A stretch of DNA of 64,000 nucleotides from JBBSJZ01 sp041751935 (GCA_041751935.1 JBGSIA010000201.1:1-64000); one strand, 5' to 3'. Counted from the stretch's first letter, positions 54,924-63,473 are shown. The notes: generated by a model from the letters alone, not told the origin. Made by a program: numbers and translations.

Positions 54924-55445
54924 CTACTTGGCGGTAACCGTTCCAGTAACCGTTGACTCGTAGTCGCCAGCGGCGAAGCTACCAAAGCCATCGGTGACGA
55001 ACTTCATTGTCAAATCAAACGTTGCCTTGCCAACACCGTTGGACGATGCAGCAACCGTGGCGACTTCATCACTGTTGATATAGTCAGTCGTATCGGCGGC
55101 GGATGCAACTGTCCACGTCGCGGGGCCCACGCTGCTGGCAACAGCCAAGCCTAGTTGGGCATTACGCTTGAACGTTGAATCAGTCTTGTGAACGAAAGCC
55201 GTATTGGTCGAGAATGACACGTTCACACCAGCAAGCGAGTTGCCCTTGACGATCCATTGTTGAGCTGGAAAAGCTTGGTCCGCTTCCGTTTGATCGTGAG
55301 TGATGACGACGTTCGAGGGTGCCGTGATGGAAATATTGGCAGGAACAATCACCTTGAATGTTTGTGTTCCGCTGGTTTGAGCTATAGCGGTCGATGCCGA
55401 CGACAAAATCAATAAGCCAGCGGCGATGTGTTTCAGGTTCATCAT
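54924..55445 (-). CDS. Secreted beta-rich protein, putative major subunit
   Basis: First gene of the five-gene cluster. 173 residues: signal peptide (IAAGLLILSSASTAIAQ), then a Val/Thr/Ala/Asn-rich domain with few charged residues (ITAPSNVVITHDQTEADQ, QQWIVKGNSLAGVNVSFSTN, AFVHKTDSTFKRNAQLGLAV, AAGDYESTVTGTV). Such composition fits a surface-layer, fimbrial or curli-like beta subunit. ATG 55445, with a second ATG at 55442; no strong ribosome site. The long upstream region (326 bp) with repeated dyads suggests strict regulation. No family known to me. Confidence 0.75.
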   Translation of the reverse strand: MMNLKHIAAGLLILSSASTAIAQTSGTQTFKVIVPANISITAPSNVVITHDQTEADQAFPAQQWIVKGNSLAGVNVSFSTNTAFVHKTDSTFKRNAQLGLAVASSVGPATWTVASAADTTDYINSDEVATVAASSNGVGKATFDLTMKFVTDGFGSFAAGDYESTVTGTVTAK

Positions 55446-55481
55446 GTTTTTTCAAATTAGTGAATAGGGAGATACGAAAAG

Positions 55482-55495
55482 CGTTCGAACGAACG
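55482..55495. promoter_or_regulatory. Dyad in the leader of the secretin cluster
   Basis: CGTTCG-AA-CGAACG is a perfect 6-2-6 inverted repeat, partly overlapped by a second palindrome GAACGTTC. It lies 37 bp upstream of the first subunit start, where a repressor or an RNA hairpin could act. Confidence 0.35.
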
Positions 55496-55659
55496 TTCAA
55501 ATTCCGCCTTTGTTGAAATCAATCTTTATTGTCCGATCGCATACCACGGAGTTAACCTATGGGCTTTGCGTTGACGTTATCGATTGGTTGCTTTCAACGT
55601 ACGAACAGTAACTTTGATTCTCATATCGTGCAAACAAATTAGAGTGAAGTCAGAAGAGA

Positions 55660-55764
55660 CCTGACACAGGACGAAAGTTTACGCATTATTTCCTGTCAGG
55701 CTTCGTTGAATCGAACAAGATCCTGACGGGGTTTGACTGGCAGGTTCCGGTTTCCCTGACAGGG
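55660..55764. promoter_or_regulatory. Array of four CCTGACAGG-like dyads
   Basis: The 326-bp gap between the response regulator and the subunit gene (55446-55771) holds no gene but has CCTGACACAGG (55660-55670), CCTGTCAGG (55692-55700), CCTGACGGG (55722-55730) and CCCTGACAGGG (55754-55764). Two are perfect palindromes around a central base. Their centres are about 31, 30 and 33 bp apart, near three helical turns, so all four would lie on one face of DNA. This is how regulator sites are often arranged. They lie 215-320 bp upstream of the cluster's first start codon. The protein that binds is unknown; the adjacent LuxR-type regulator is the obvious candidate. Confidence 0.5.
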
Positions 55765-55771
55765 ACGGCCG

Positions 55772-56440
55772 TTAGCCGACGCTTGTCAATCGTTTGGCAA
55801 AACCAAATAACTCCGCTCTACCGCGCAATTGAAACTTTTTCATGACGCGACTGCGGTAGGTTTCAACCGTTTTTATACTCAAGAAGAGTTGTTTGGCGAC
55901 TTCTTTGTTTGTCAGTCCTTCGGCCAACATCAAAACAACCTCACGTTCGCGATCGGAAATTTGGTATTGATGCGAGATCAATTTATTTCCAACATTCTCA
56001 CGGACGCCGGTTGCAAGGCGCCGCGGGCTGGGGATTGTTGTGTGTGTGTGACTGAAGAAAATGCGTCCGGCGGCGATGGCGCGAACGGCCGCCATGACTT
56101 CCTCCAAACTCGCTTCCTTGACGAGGTAGCCATTGGTACCACAATCCATCAACGACTGAGCCATTTCGGGTGTATCGATAGCACTGAACGCGAGCAGTCG
56201 CAACTGAGGATGCTCACATCGCAACTGCCCAATCATCTCGATTTGGGAGTCAACGTTGGGGTAAAAATCGACAACGATGACATCGGGTCGAGCGTTGACT
56301 ATCGCATCTTTGCCAGAAGCGAGTGATTCCGCTTCACCGACAAGCTCAAATCCAGTCGACTCGGAGAAAGCACGAGCTAAACCGGAGCGGACCACTTCTT
56401 GGCGGTCCACTAAGAACACTTTTATGGGCATGGGTTCCAT
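55772..56440 (-). CDS. NarL/LuxR-family response regulator
   Basis: The N-terminal receiver domain (KVFLVDRQEVVRSGLARAF) has the phospho-acceptor Asp in VIVVDFYP and the Thr/Ser switch region LLAFSAIDTPE; the usual DD pair is reduced to a single Asp (VDRQ). The C-terminal LuxR helix-turn-helix is intact: ISDREREVVLMLAEGLTNKEVAKQL, LSIKTVETYRSRVMKKF. ATG 56440 gives 222 residues; ATG 56431 and 56482 are alternatives. No histidine kinase gene is beside it. It is on the same strand as the secretin cluster and directly upstream, so it probably controls that cluster. Confidence 0.9.
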   Translation of the reverse strand: MEPMPIKVFLVDRQEVVRSGLARAFSESTGFELVGEAESLASGKDAIVNARPDVIVVDFYPNVDSQIEMIGQLRCEHPQLRLLAFSAIDTPEMAQSLMDCGTNGYLVKEASLEEVMAAVRAIAAGRIFFSHTHTTIPSPRRLATGVRENVGNKLISHQYQISDREREVVLMLAEGLTNKEVAKQLFLSIKTVETYRSRVMKKFQLRGRAELFGFAKRLTSVG

Positions 56441-56875
56441 GAAATAGTTGGGTAGGTGGCGTTGCAAGGTGCCCACGTGCATGGCCAGCGAAATCGGGGA
56501 GCGGTCCTACCGGCAGCCCCCCGCCGGCCGCGTCATTCGGTTGCAAAGAACCGAATAACGCGCTACTAACAAAATGCATAGCGGCATTTCATGAGCCTTG
56601 CCTTGACGAGAAAATCACACTTTGGTGTTGAGGCACGACCTGCGATCATCGCTGATGTGGCGTGTGACAATTTTACAAGCAAATGCTGTTGCTGTCGTCA
56701 ATTAGTTACTTAGCTAGGTTCAGCTCTCGTCATCGAGAGCAGCAGGAGGTTCGCACTCGCATCAATCGCTTGGGCGGGAAAATTCTTCGTTATTACCGCA
56801 TACAAGCATATCCCATTTTTTATGTTGGACACTTCGCCTGAACTACTGATAATAACAATGTCCGACATGGAACCC
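56441..56875. other. Intergenic region between RND operon end and response regulator
   Basis: 435 bp without a gene. It holds the presumed promoter of the response regulator (minus). Inverted repeats: GCTCTCG-TCAT-CGAGAGC at 56723-56740, and a spaced pair ATGTTGGACA (56823-56832) with TGTCCGACAT (56859-56868, one mismatch) just beyond the RND stop. The 12-bp hairpin at 56530-56561 is listed separately. None has a T-run on the minus strand. Confidence 0.5.
56530..56561 (-). promoter_or_regulatory. Hairpin upstream of the response regulator gene
   Basis: GCGT, one mismatch, then ATTCGGTT pair with AACCGAAT and ACGC around a 6-nt loop, 12 pairs in all. It lies about 90 nt before ATG 56440 and could be in the transcript leader or serve as an operator. 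Confidence 0.35.
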
Positions 56876-59800
56876 TTAGGTTGACTCGGACTCGGTCGAA
56901 GATATCGTTTGCTTTGAGAATCGACGTAGCATCACGTAGAACACGGGCGTTAAAAACAACCCAAAAATCGTCACGCCCAACATGCCGCTGAACACGGCAG
57001 TTCCCAAGACTCGACGCATCTCAAATCCCGCTCCCGTCGCAATCAACAAGGGCACGACGCCAAGAATGAACGAGAAAGCTGTCATCAAAATCGGACGCAA
57101 TCGCAATCGACATGCGGCAACCGCAGCGTCAAATCGATTCTTCCCCGCATCCTCCTCCGCCTTCGCAAACTCGACGATCAGAATCGCGTTCTTGCATGCC
57201 AAGCCAATCAACACAATAAAACCGATCTGGGTCAACACATTGTTGTCCATGCTTCGGAACCAAACTCCGATGATCGCAAAGAGCAGGCACAGTGGAACGA
57301 TCAAAATGATCGCCAGCGGTAGTAACCAACTTTCGTACTGAGCTGCTAGAGCAAGAAATACAAACAAAACGGCCAGTGGAAACAGATACATGATCGTGTT
57401 CCCAGCCTGCCTTTCTTGGTATGCAAGCTCCGTCCACTCGTAGCCAAAACCGGCGGGTAAAGCCTGCTCCGCCAATTGCTCCATTGTCGCGAGTGATTGA
57501 CCGGAGCTGAATCCAGGGACAGTTGAACCGTTTAGATCAGCCGCGGGAAAGAGGTTGTAACGAACCAGTCGATCGGGGCCGGCCGTCGTGGTTACATCCA
57601 CCACCGACCCGAGCGACACGCTCGCCCCGCGGGCACTACGCGTACGGAGTTTAACGATGTCGTCAGCATCGTCGCGATACCTCGGCTCCGCTTGTGCAGT
57701 GACTCGATAAGTTCGTCCAAGAAAGTTGAAGTCGTTGATGTACATCGAGCCAAGGTAAACCTGCAAGGCATCAAACACATTGCTCACGGGCACGTCCAAC
57801 ATCTGGGCCTTGGTTCGGTCAACGTCGGCGTAGACCTGAGGCACGTTCAATCGCAAGTTCGTAAACGCTTGCGTGATGCCGGGCTGGGCGTTCGCCTGGG
57901 TCAACATATTGTCGGCAACTTGAGCGAGCGCATCCAAACCAGCGCCGCTGCGATCCTGCACATACATTTTGAACCCACCACCACGGCCAATACCTCGGAT
58001 CGGCGGCGGCGGAATGATCAAGACCTGAGCTTCGTTAATCGATGCGACTTTATCTCGCAAGTCCGCGGCAATCTTTTCGACACTGCGTCCACGCTTGGCT
58101 CGCTCCTTGGCGTCTTCGAGCGGCAAGAAAGTCACGGCCGCATTCGGCTTGATCGTGAACGTTGCTCCGGAAAGCCCGGCGATGCCGACAGCGTGTGCAA
58201 CCCCGTCAATCGTTCCGCCGATCTCGGAAACACGGCGTGTCACCTTGTCCGTGCGAGCCAACGACGCACCGTCGGGTAGATTGATCGCCACGATCACATA
58301 ACCCTGATCTTGATCGGGAATGAAGCCCGTCGGCACAAGATTGAAACTGAGGCCCGTACATACAAGCAGCACGCCATAAATCGCGACCGCAATTCCCGAT
58401 TTTCTTACCAAGCGTCCAATAATTCCGGCATATTGGTTGCTCGTCCAATCGAACGTGCGATTGATCAAGCGAAAGAACCATCCAAACAGAAAGTCGATGA
58501 GTTTGCCAAAGCGATTCTTTGCCGCGCCCTTGGGCTGGAGCAAAATCGCGCACAGCGCCGGGCTAAGCGTCAGCGAGACGAATGTCGAAATTGCGGTGGA
58601 TATAGAAATCGTCAGTGCGAACTGCTGATAGAATTGACCACTAATTCCGGGCACAAACACCGTCGGCACAAACACAGCGATCAACACCAGCGTTGTCGCA
58701 ATCAATGCCGAACCGACTTCGTCCATCGCGAGGTGAGTGGCCGCGCGCGCCGACAAGCCGTCGGCCATCAACCGCTCGACGTTTTCAACGACCACGATCG
58801 CATCGTCGACGACAATGCCAATTGCCAGCACCAAACCGAACAGCGACAACGTGTTGAGTGTCACGCCCAGGAACTGCATCACGGCGAATGTGCCGATCAA
58901 CGAAATCGGAATAGCGATCACGGGGATGATCGTCGGACGCCATCCGTGAAGAAACAAGAACACGGTCAACACGACAAAGATGGTCGTTAAGAACAGGGTT
59001 TCGATGACCTCATTAATCGACTGTTCCACATAATCGGTCGGGTTGTAAGCGATTTCGTAGCCGATGCCTTGGGGAAAGTCCTTGCTCATCTCACTCATCG
59101 TGCGTTTCACTTCGGCCGCAGTATCAACGGCGTTCGTGCCGGGACGTTGATAGACCAACACCGCGATCGCTGACTTTCCATCCAAGTAGCTGAGTCGAGA
59201 ATAATCTTGAGCCCCCAGTTCGACGCGAGCGACATCACGCAACCGCGTCACCCGCCCGTCGCTGCCGCGTTTGACGATGATATCGCCAAACTCGTCTTCC
59301 CGGATCAGACGCCCCTGCGTGGTAACATTCAATTGAAAGTCACCGGTGTCACTGGTCGGAGGTTGTCCGATCACACCGGCGGCAACTTGAACATTCTGGC
59401 TACGGATTGCCTGGACGACCTCGCCCGCGGTCAGATCCACGTGAGTCATCTTCTCGATGTCCAACCAAATTCGCATCGCGTATTCATTGCCACCGGCGAT
59501 ACGAATTTCGCCGACGCCGTCGAGTCGCATGAGTGCGTCGCGCACGCGCAAGAAGGCGTAGTTGCTGATGTAGAGTAGATCTCGGCTATCGTCCGGCGAC
59601 TTGATATGCACCACCATCAACATGTCGGGAATTTGTTTGGTGGTGGTGACTCCGATTTGACGCACTTGTTCGGGAAGCCGTGACTCCGCGATCGACACAC
59701 GATTCTGTACCAGCACTTGCGCGTCATCGAGATCGGTCCCCAGCTTGAATGTGACCGTCAACTGCATCGTCCCATCGCTGCTCGATGACGATTCCATGTA

Positions 59801-60034
59801 CAGCATGTCATCGACGCCGTTCATCTCCTGTTCGATCGGCGTAGCGACGGTGTCGGCGATCACCTGCGGAGTCGCGCCGGGATAACTGGCGCGAACCAGC
59901 ACTGTCGGCGGGGCAACATTCGGGTACTGAGAGACCGGCAGGGCGACATAGGTGATGCCGCCGACCAGCACAATCAGGAACGATAAAACGGCAGCAAATA
60001 TTGGCCGTTCAATAAAGAAGTGAGGGAATTTCAC
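56876..60034 (-). CDS. RND multidrug efflux permease (AcrB/HAE1 type)
   Basis: Proton-driven inner-membrane pump exporting hydrophobic compounds with the adaptor encoded upstream. 1052 residues, typical. It begins MKFPHFFIERPIFAAVLSFL and has the family blocks PVSQYPNVAPPTVLV, SYPGATPQVIADTV and the proton-relay motif GIVVDDAIVVVENVER in TM4 (AcrB D407/D408). The matching Lys in TM10 is also present (GLACKNAILIVEFA). The start is GTG 60034 with GGGAG about 9 nt upstream, overlapping the adaptor's stop by 4 bp. No TolC-like outer-membrane gene is in the window, so an unlinked one must serve. The last 50 bp before 56876 show no terminator. Confidence 0.95.
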   Translation of the reverse strand: MKFPHFFIERPIFAAVLSFLIVLVGGITYVALPVSQYPNVAPPTVLVRASYPGATPQVIADTVATPIEQEMNGVDDMLYMESSSSSDGTMQLTVTFKLGTDLDDAQVLVQNRVSIAESRLPEQVRQIGVTTTKQIPDMLMVVHIKSPDDSRDLLYISNYAFLRVRDALMRLDGVGEIRIAGGNEYAMRIWLDIEKMTHVDLTAGEVVQAIRSQNVQVAAGVIGQPPTSDTGDFQLNVTTQGRLIREDEFGDIIVKRGSDGRVTRLRDVARVELGAQDYSRLSYLDGKSAIAVLVYQRPGTNAVDTAAEVKRTMSEMSKDFPQGIGYEIAYNPTDYVEQSINEVIETLFLTTIFVVLTVFLFLHGWRPTIIPVIAIPISLIGTFAVMQFLGVTLNTLSLFGLVLAIGIVVDDAIVVVENVERLMADGLSARAATHLAMDEVGSALIATTLVLIAVFVPTVFVPGISGQFYQQFALTISISTAISTFVSLTLSPALCAILLQPKGAAKNRFGKLIDFLFGWFFRLINRTFDWTSNQYAGIIGRLVRKSGIAVAIYGVLLVCTGLSFNLVPTGFIPDQDQGYVIVAINLPDGASLARTDKVTRRVSEIGGTIDGVAHAVGIAGLSGATFTIKPNAAVTFLPLEDAKERAKRGRSVEKIAADLRDKVASINEAQVLIIPPPPIRGIGRGGGFKMYVQDRSGAGLDALAQVADNMLTQANAQPGITQAFTNLRLNVPQVYADVDRTKAQMLDVPVSNVFDALQVYLGSMYINDFNFLGRTYRVTAQAEPRYRDDADDIVKLRTRSARGASVSLGSVVDVTTTAGPDRLVRYNLFPAADLNGSTVPGFSSGQSLATMEQLAEQALPAGFGYEWTELAYQERQAGNTIMYLFPLAVLFVFLALAAQYESWLLPLAIILIVPLCLLFAIIGVWFRSMDNNVLTQIGFIVLIGLACKNAILIVEFAKAEEDAGKNRFDAAVAACRLRLRPILMTAFSFILGVVPLLIATGAGFEMRRVLGTAVFSGMLGVTIFGLFLTPVFYVMLRRFSKQTISSTESEST

Positions 60035-61458
60035 GAAGCGCTACTCCCGGTCACGGTGCGAGCGGACGTCGCGTCGTCATGAGACTTATTGGGAGGCTGA
60101 TGCGACTCGGTGTCAGGTAGCGGATCGGGAGGCGGTGAAATCCAATTGGCCTCTTGTACCGGTTCGTAATCATCGGGCAGCCCATCTTCCGTCACTTCAA
60201 TCGTGCCTTCGTCAGTGTTCACGGGCGAATCGGTTCGAGTTTGCAATAGACCTTCGATCACGATTGTCTCAGTACCCGTTAGGCCCTCGCGAACCACTCG
60301 CAAACCATCCACGATAGGTCCCAACTTGACCGGGCGACGTTTGGCCAAGCCATTGACGACTTCGAAGACATACTGCGACGATTGATCCGTTCCGACAGCG
60401 GAGTCGGGTATCAAGACGGTTTGATGCGCCGCACTGCCGGGAATGCGAATTCGAGCGAACATGCCCGGCAACAAGATTTGGTCCTCGTTGCGAAAAACAC
60501 ATCGTGCCCGCATGCTTGCCGTGTCGGTATCGAAACGATTGTCAACGAAATCCATGTGCCCTTGATGAGGAAACCCTTCCTCGTCGACCAGCCCCAAGTA
60601 CACAGGATTCTTGGCAACTCGCGAACTCTCTCGCTCGCCGGTTTGGGCAAGCCGCATGTATTTCAACACGTCCTGCTCGGTGGCGTCAAAGACACAATAG
60701 ATCGGATCGATCGAGGCGATCGTCGTCAACATCGACGACGTCGGCGTCCCTCCCGCAATTAAGTTCCCTTGGGTAATCGCTTGTCGGCTGATTCGACCTG
60801 CGACCGGGGCGAGAATTTGCGTGTATTGCAGATTCAACTCAGCCGTTTCGACACCTGCTTTGGCAAGTTCAATCTCTGCTTGGGCGGTTGCGATCGCCGC
60901 TTCAGATGAACTGATGCCCGCCTTGGCGCCTTCGATGTCGGCCTTGGCCTGCAGGTACTCTGCCTCGCGTTCATCCACTTCCTCTTGCGAACTTGCGTTG
61001 CGTTGATTCAGTTGCTTTGCCCGGTTGAAACGCATGTCGGTGAGGTTCAATTGAGCGTCGGCTTGCAACAAACGAGCTTTCGCTTCGTCAAGCATCGCTT
61101 CGGACTGTTTCAGCTTCGATTGAGATTGCTGCAGCGTTGCTTTCGCAGCATTCAGTTCCGCCTCGTACGGACGAGGGTCAATGACAAACAGTAAATCGCC
61201 TTTGTCAACGAGCCGGCCTTCGTCAAAGTGAATCGATTGCAGGTAACCGCCCACGCGAGCGCGAATCTCCACCAAGTTGACCGCCTCGAGTCGACCTGTG
61301 TAGGCATCCCACTGGACCGTTTGCTTTGTAATCGGCGTGGCAACAGTCACTGTGGGTGTCGGCATCGGTGCCGGTCCGGAAGGCGATTTGCCGCATCCGA
61401 CGAGCGAAACGGCGACCATCAATACCTCATACGGCTTGCAGTGCATCGACCAGCTCAT
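60031..61458 (-). CDS. RND efflux periplasmic adaptor (AcrA/MFP family), lipoprotein
   Basis: Bridges the RND pump to an outer-membrane channel. N-terminal lipoprotein signal ending LVGCGKSP. The barrel-sandwich lipoyl half-motifs are EIRARVGGYLQSIHFDEGRLV and TQILAPVAGRISRQAITQGN, flanking a long coiled-coil hairpin (about 95-210, rich in Ala, Glu, Gln, Lys). Beta-barrel and membrane-proximal domains follow, and the tail after residue 420 is Pro/Asp-rich and longer than in AcrA. 475 residues from ATG 61458 (ATG 61446 is an alternative). Its start codon overlaps the stop of a truncated marR frame (ATGA), and its own stop overlaps the pump start. Confidence 0.93.
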   Translation of the reverse strand: MSWSMHCKPYEVLMVAVSLVGCGKSPSGPAPMPTPTVTVATPITKQTVQWDAYTGRLEAVNLVEIRARVGGYLQSIHFDEGRLVDKGDLLFVIDPRPYEAELNAAKATLQQSQSKLKQSEAMLDEAKARLLQADAQLNLTDMRFNRAKQLNQRNASSQEEVDEREAEYLQAKADIEGAKAGISSSEAAIATAQAEIELAKAGVETAELNLQYTQILAPVAGRISRQAITQGNLIAGGTPTSSMLTTIASIDPIYCVFDATEQDVLKYMRLAQTGERESSRVAKNPVYLGLVDEEGFPHQGHMDFVDNRFDTDTASMRARCVFRNEDQILLPGMFARIRIPGSAAHQTVLIPDSAVGTDQSSQYVFEVVNGLAKRRPVKLGPIVDGLRVVREGLTGTETIVIEGLLQTRTDSPVNTDEGTIEVTEDGLPDDYEPVQEANWISPPPDPLPDTESHQPPNKSHDDATSARTVTGSSAS

Positions 61459-61616
61459 ACGAAATGCTCACTCTCGGTCGATGAGGGCCCATGCTCGCGA
61501 AGCAGTCGTGACAAGCCGTAGTCAAGCTGGTCACCAACACGCAGCAGATTCGCTAGCGTTTTGTGCTGTGGCAATGCATAGGGATTCGGCCATTTCAATT
61601 CGTGCTGTAGCTTCAT
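61455..61616 (-). pseudogene. Truncated MarR-family regulator (N-terminal 53 residues)
   Basis: ATG 61616 opens MKLQHELKWPNPYALPQHKT and 33 further residues, matching the first helices of MarR-type proteins that begin with MKLQEELGLKxP and continue to a LLRxxGLT segment (here LLREHGPSS). The frame then stops (HFV, TGA 61455-61457) before the winged-helix DNA-binding domain, and the adaptor's ATG overlaps that stop. MarR regulators commonly head RND operons, so this is best read as a regulator remnant after deletion; a short functional leader peptide is possible. A good promoter lies 50 bp upstream. Confidence 0.6.
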
Positions 61617-61671
61617 GGCCCGGCATCGACGTACGGGTTTCGCAACGATAGAAAAAATATCAATGAATAAT

Positions 61672-61700
61672 CTCATATTTGTAGGATATCGTTTGGTCAA
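61672..61700 (-). promoter_or_regulatory. Sigma-70-type promoter of the marR-remnant/RND operon
   Basis: On the minus strand TTGACC (61695-61700), 17-bp spacer, TATGAG (61672-61677). Transcription would start near 61665, about 50 nt before ATG 61616. The region is AT-rich compared with its surroundings. Confidence 0.5.
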
Positions 61701-61836
61701 GTGGCGTTCCGCTGAACGACCGACGTCAACGAAAACGAGTACGATCATGTCGCTGGTGCAGGCATGGCGACGTCGCTACGCGTCCAACACCATGGACTCC
61801 ATCCGTTTCGAAACATTTGAATACCAATCCACTTGA

Positions 61837-63357
61837 ATGAAACAATCAATCCTCGTCGGCTCGACGGACCGGCCCGCGCCATCCGCCAAGGAGCACTCGT
61901 CGGAACCGCTTCGTCAGTTTTGTGAAGGTGAGTTTCCGCTGACTGGGCGGCTCGAACCATGGATGATAGACGTAGTTCAAGACGCTCGCCTGCATGCGTT
62001 GATCGACCAGTATGGTTCCCCGCTGAATCTAATCGCCACATCACCCATGCGGAGAAACGTCAACGAGATCTTGGACGTCGCGAATCAACGTGGCGTCGAA
62101 TTGGGCTTGTTCTTCGCACGCAAATCCAACAAGTGCCTCTCGTTTGTCCACGAAGCCATCTCGCTCGGGATCGGCGTGGATACGGCGAGCGAAAACGAAC
62201 TTGTTCAGTGCCTGGAACGAGGCATCGCACCGGAGAAGCTCATTTGCACGGCTGCCATCAAGAGTGAGTCGCTGTTGAAACGATGCGTGGCCGAGGGAGT
62301 TTGTGTGGCAATCGACAATCGCGATGAATTGCTTGCAGCCAGCAGTATCGCCGAATCCCAGTCGATGACGGTGAGCATGGCCATTCGTCTCGGTGGATTC
62401 CTACACTGCGGCGTAAAACTGCCGACCCGGTTCGGTTTCGACGTCCAGCGGGACCTGCCCCTGATTGCCGATCTTGCAAAGTTGCCCGTCAACGTCCAGG
62501 GTGTTCATTTTCATCTGGATGGCAACGATGCGAGCCAGCGTGTGGAGGCAATTGAGCAGTGCCTGAAGTGGATCAACCTACTTCGCGAGCATGGACAGGC
62601 GGTGAGCTTTCTGGACGTGGGTGGCGGGTTTCCCGTCAGCTATCTCGATGACGGTTCGCAGTGGTTAATCTTCTGGCAGGAACTCCATTCTGCCTTACTC
62701 GGCAAGCGACCGCCGATCACTTATCGCAATCATGGTATTGGTTTGCTGGCGAGTGATCGCGAGACCAATGATCGCGAGATTGTTGGGCAGCCTCGTTCCT
62801 ATCCCTACTTTCAAACTCCCACTCGTGGTGATTGGTTCGCCAAGATTCTTGACGACCGGTTTGAAGGTGAATCGGTTGCCCGTCGCCTCACTCGCATGAA
62901 CATCCAACTTCGCTGTGAGCCGGGCCGTAGTCTCATGGATGGCTGCGGGATGACCGTAGCCCGCGTTGAGTATCGCAAGCAAAATTCCGACGGCGATTGG
63001 ATGATCGGATTATCGATGAACCGGACACAGTGCCGCACGACCAGCGATGACTTCTTGGTCGATCCGATTTTGGTGCGACGTTCGGCTGAGCGGCCATGTC
63101 TCCATTCCCCAGCCGGCGAGACGAGCGCTGACATGGCGGGCTACTTGGTCGGAGCATATTGCACCGAGGCGGAGTTGTTGTCGCTGCGTCGGTTGCGATT
63201 TCCGCATGGAGTTCAACGAGGCGACATGTTCGTGTTCCCGAACACAGCCGGATACTTGATGCACTTCATGGAAAGTCGATCGCACCAGTTCCCGCTAGCA
63301 AAGAACCTGCTGTTCGTTGACGGAATGTTCCGACTCGATCCAATTGAATCGGTTTGA
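61837..63357 (+). CDS. Fold-type III PLP-dependent decarboxylase (Orn/DAP/Arg decarboxylase family)
   Basis: 506 residues. The PLP lysine is in LGLFFARKSNK (K96). Other family elements: GIGVDTASENELVQCL, AAIKSESLLKRCVAEG, FHLDGNDASQR (the His stacking on PLP), LDVGGGFPVSYL (phosphate loop) and RCEPGRSLMDGCG. The C-terminal barrel includes YLVGAYCTEAELLSLRRLRFPHGVQRGDMFVFPNTAGYLM, where CTE replaces the CESxD seen in true diaminopimelate or ornithine decarboxylases. Thus the substrate is uncertain and a lysA name is not justified. ATG 61837. Divergent from the RND operon, with 220 bp between it and the marR remnant; no neighbouring lysine or polyamine genes. Confidence 0.85.
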   Translation: MKQSILVGSTDRPAPSAKEHSSEPLRQFCEGEFPLTGRLEPWMIDVVQDARLHALIDQYGSPLNLIATSPMRRNVNEILDVANQRGVELGLFFARKSNKCLSFVHEAISLGIGVDTASENELVQCLERGIAPEKLICTAAIKSESLLKRCVAEGVCVAIDNRDELLAASSIAESQSMTVSMAIRLGGFLHCGVKLPTRFGFDVQRDLPLIADLAKLPVNVQGVHFHLDGNDASQRVEAIEQCLKWINLLREHGQAVSFLDVGGGFPVSYLDDGSQWLIFWQELHSALLGKRPPITYRNHGIGLLASDRETNDREIVGQPRSYPYFQTPTRGDWFAKILDDRFEGESVARRLTRMNIQLRCEPGRSLMDGCGMTVARVEYRKQNSDGDWMIGLSMNRTQCRTTSDDFLVDPILVRRSAERPCLHSPAGETSADMAGYLVGAYCTEAELLSLRRLRFPHGVQRGDMFVFPNTAGYLMHFMESRSHQFPLAKNLLFVDGMFRLDPIESV

Positions 63358-63473
63358 GCCTAGCTCTCTTGGGTATCAGCAGCGGCAAGCTCACCTTGCG
63401 CTATTGCGTTCTCCGAGAGAATCCGCTGGAAGCGATTGCCATTCCAGGATTGCGTAAAAACTAAAGGATTCGT

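Noticed and set aside
50666..55445. Type II secretion or type IV pilus locus
   Set aside because: Only a secretin is recognisable; there is no GspE/PilB ATPase, GspF/PilC platform or prepilin helix in the small proteins.
56823..56868. Spaced inverted repeat as terminator of the RND operon
   Set aside because: The loop is 26 nt, one arm has a mismatch, and the minus strand has A-rich rather than T-rich sequence after it.
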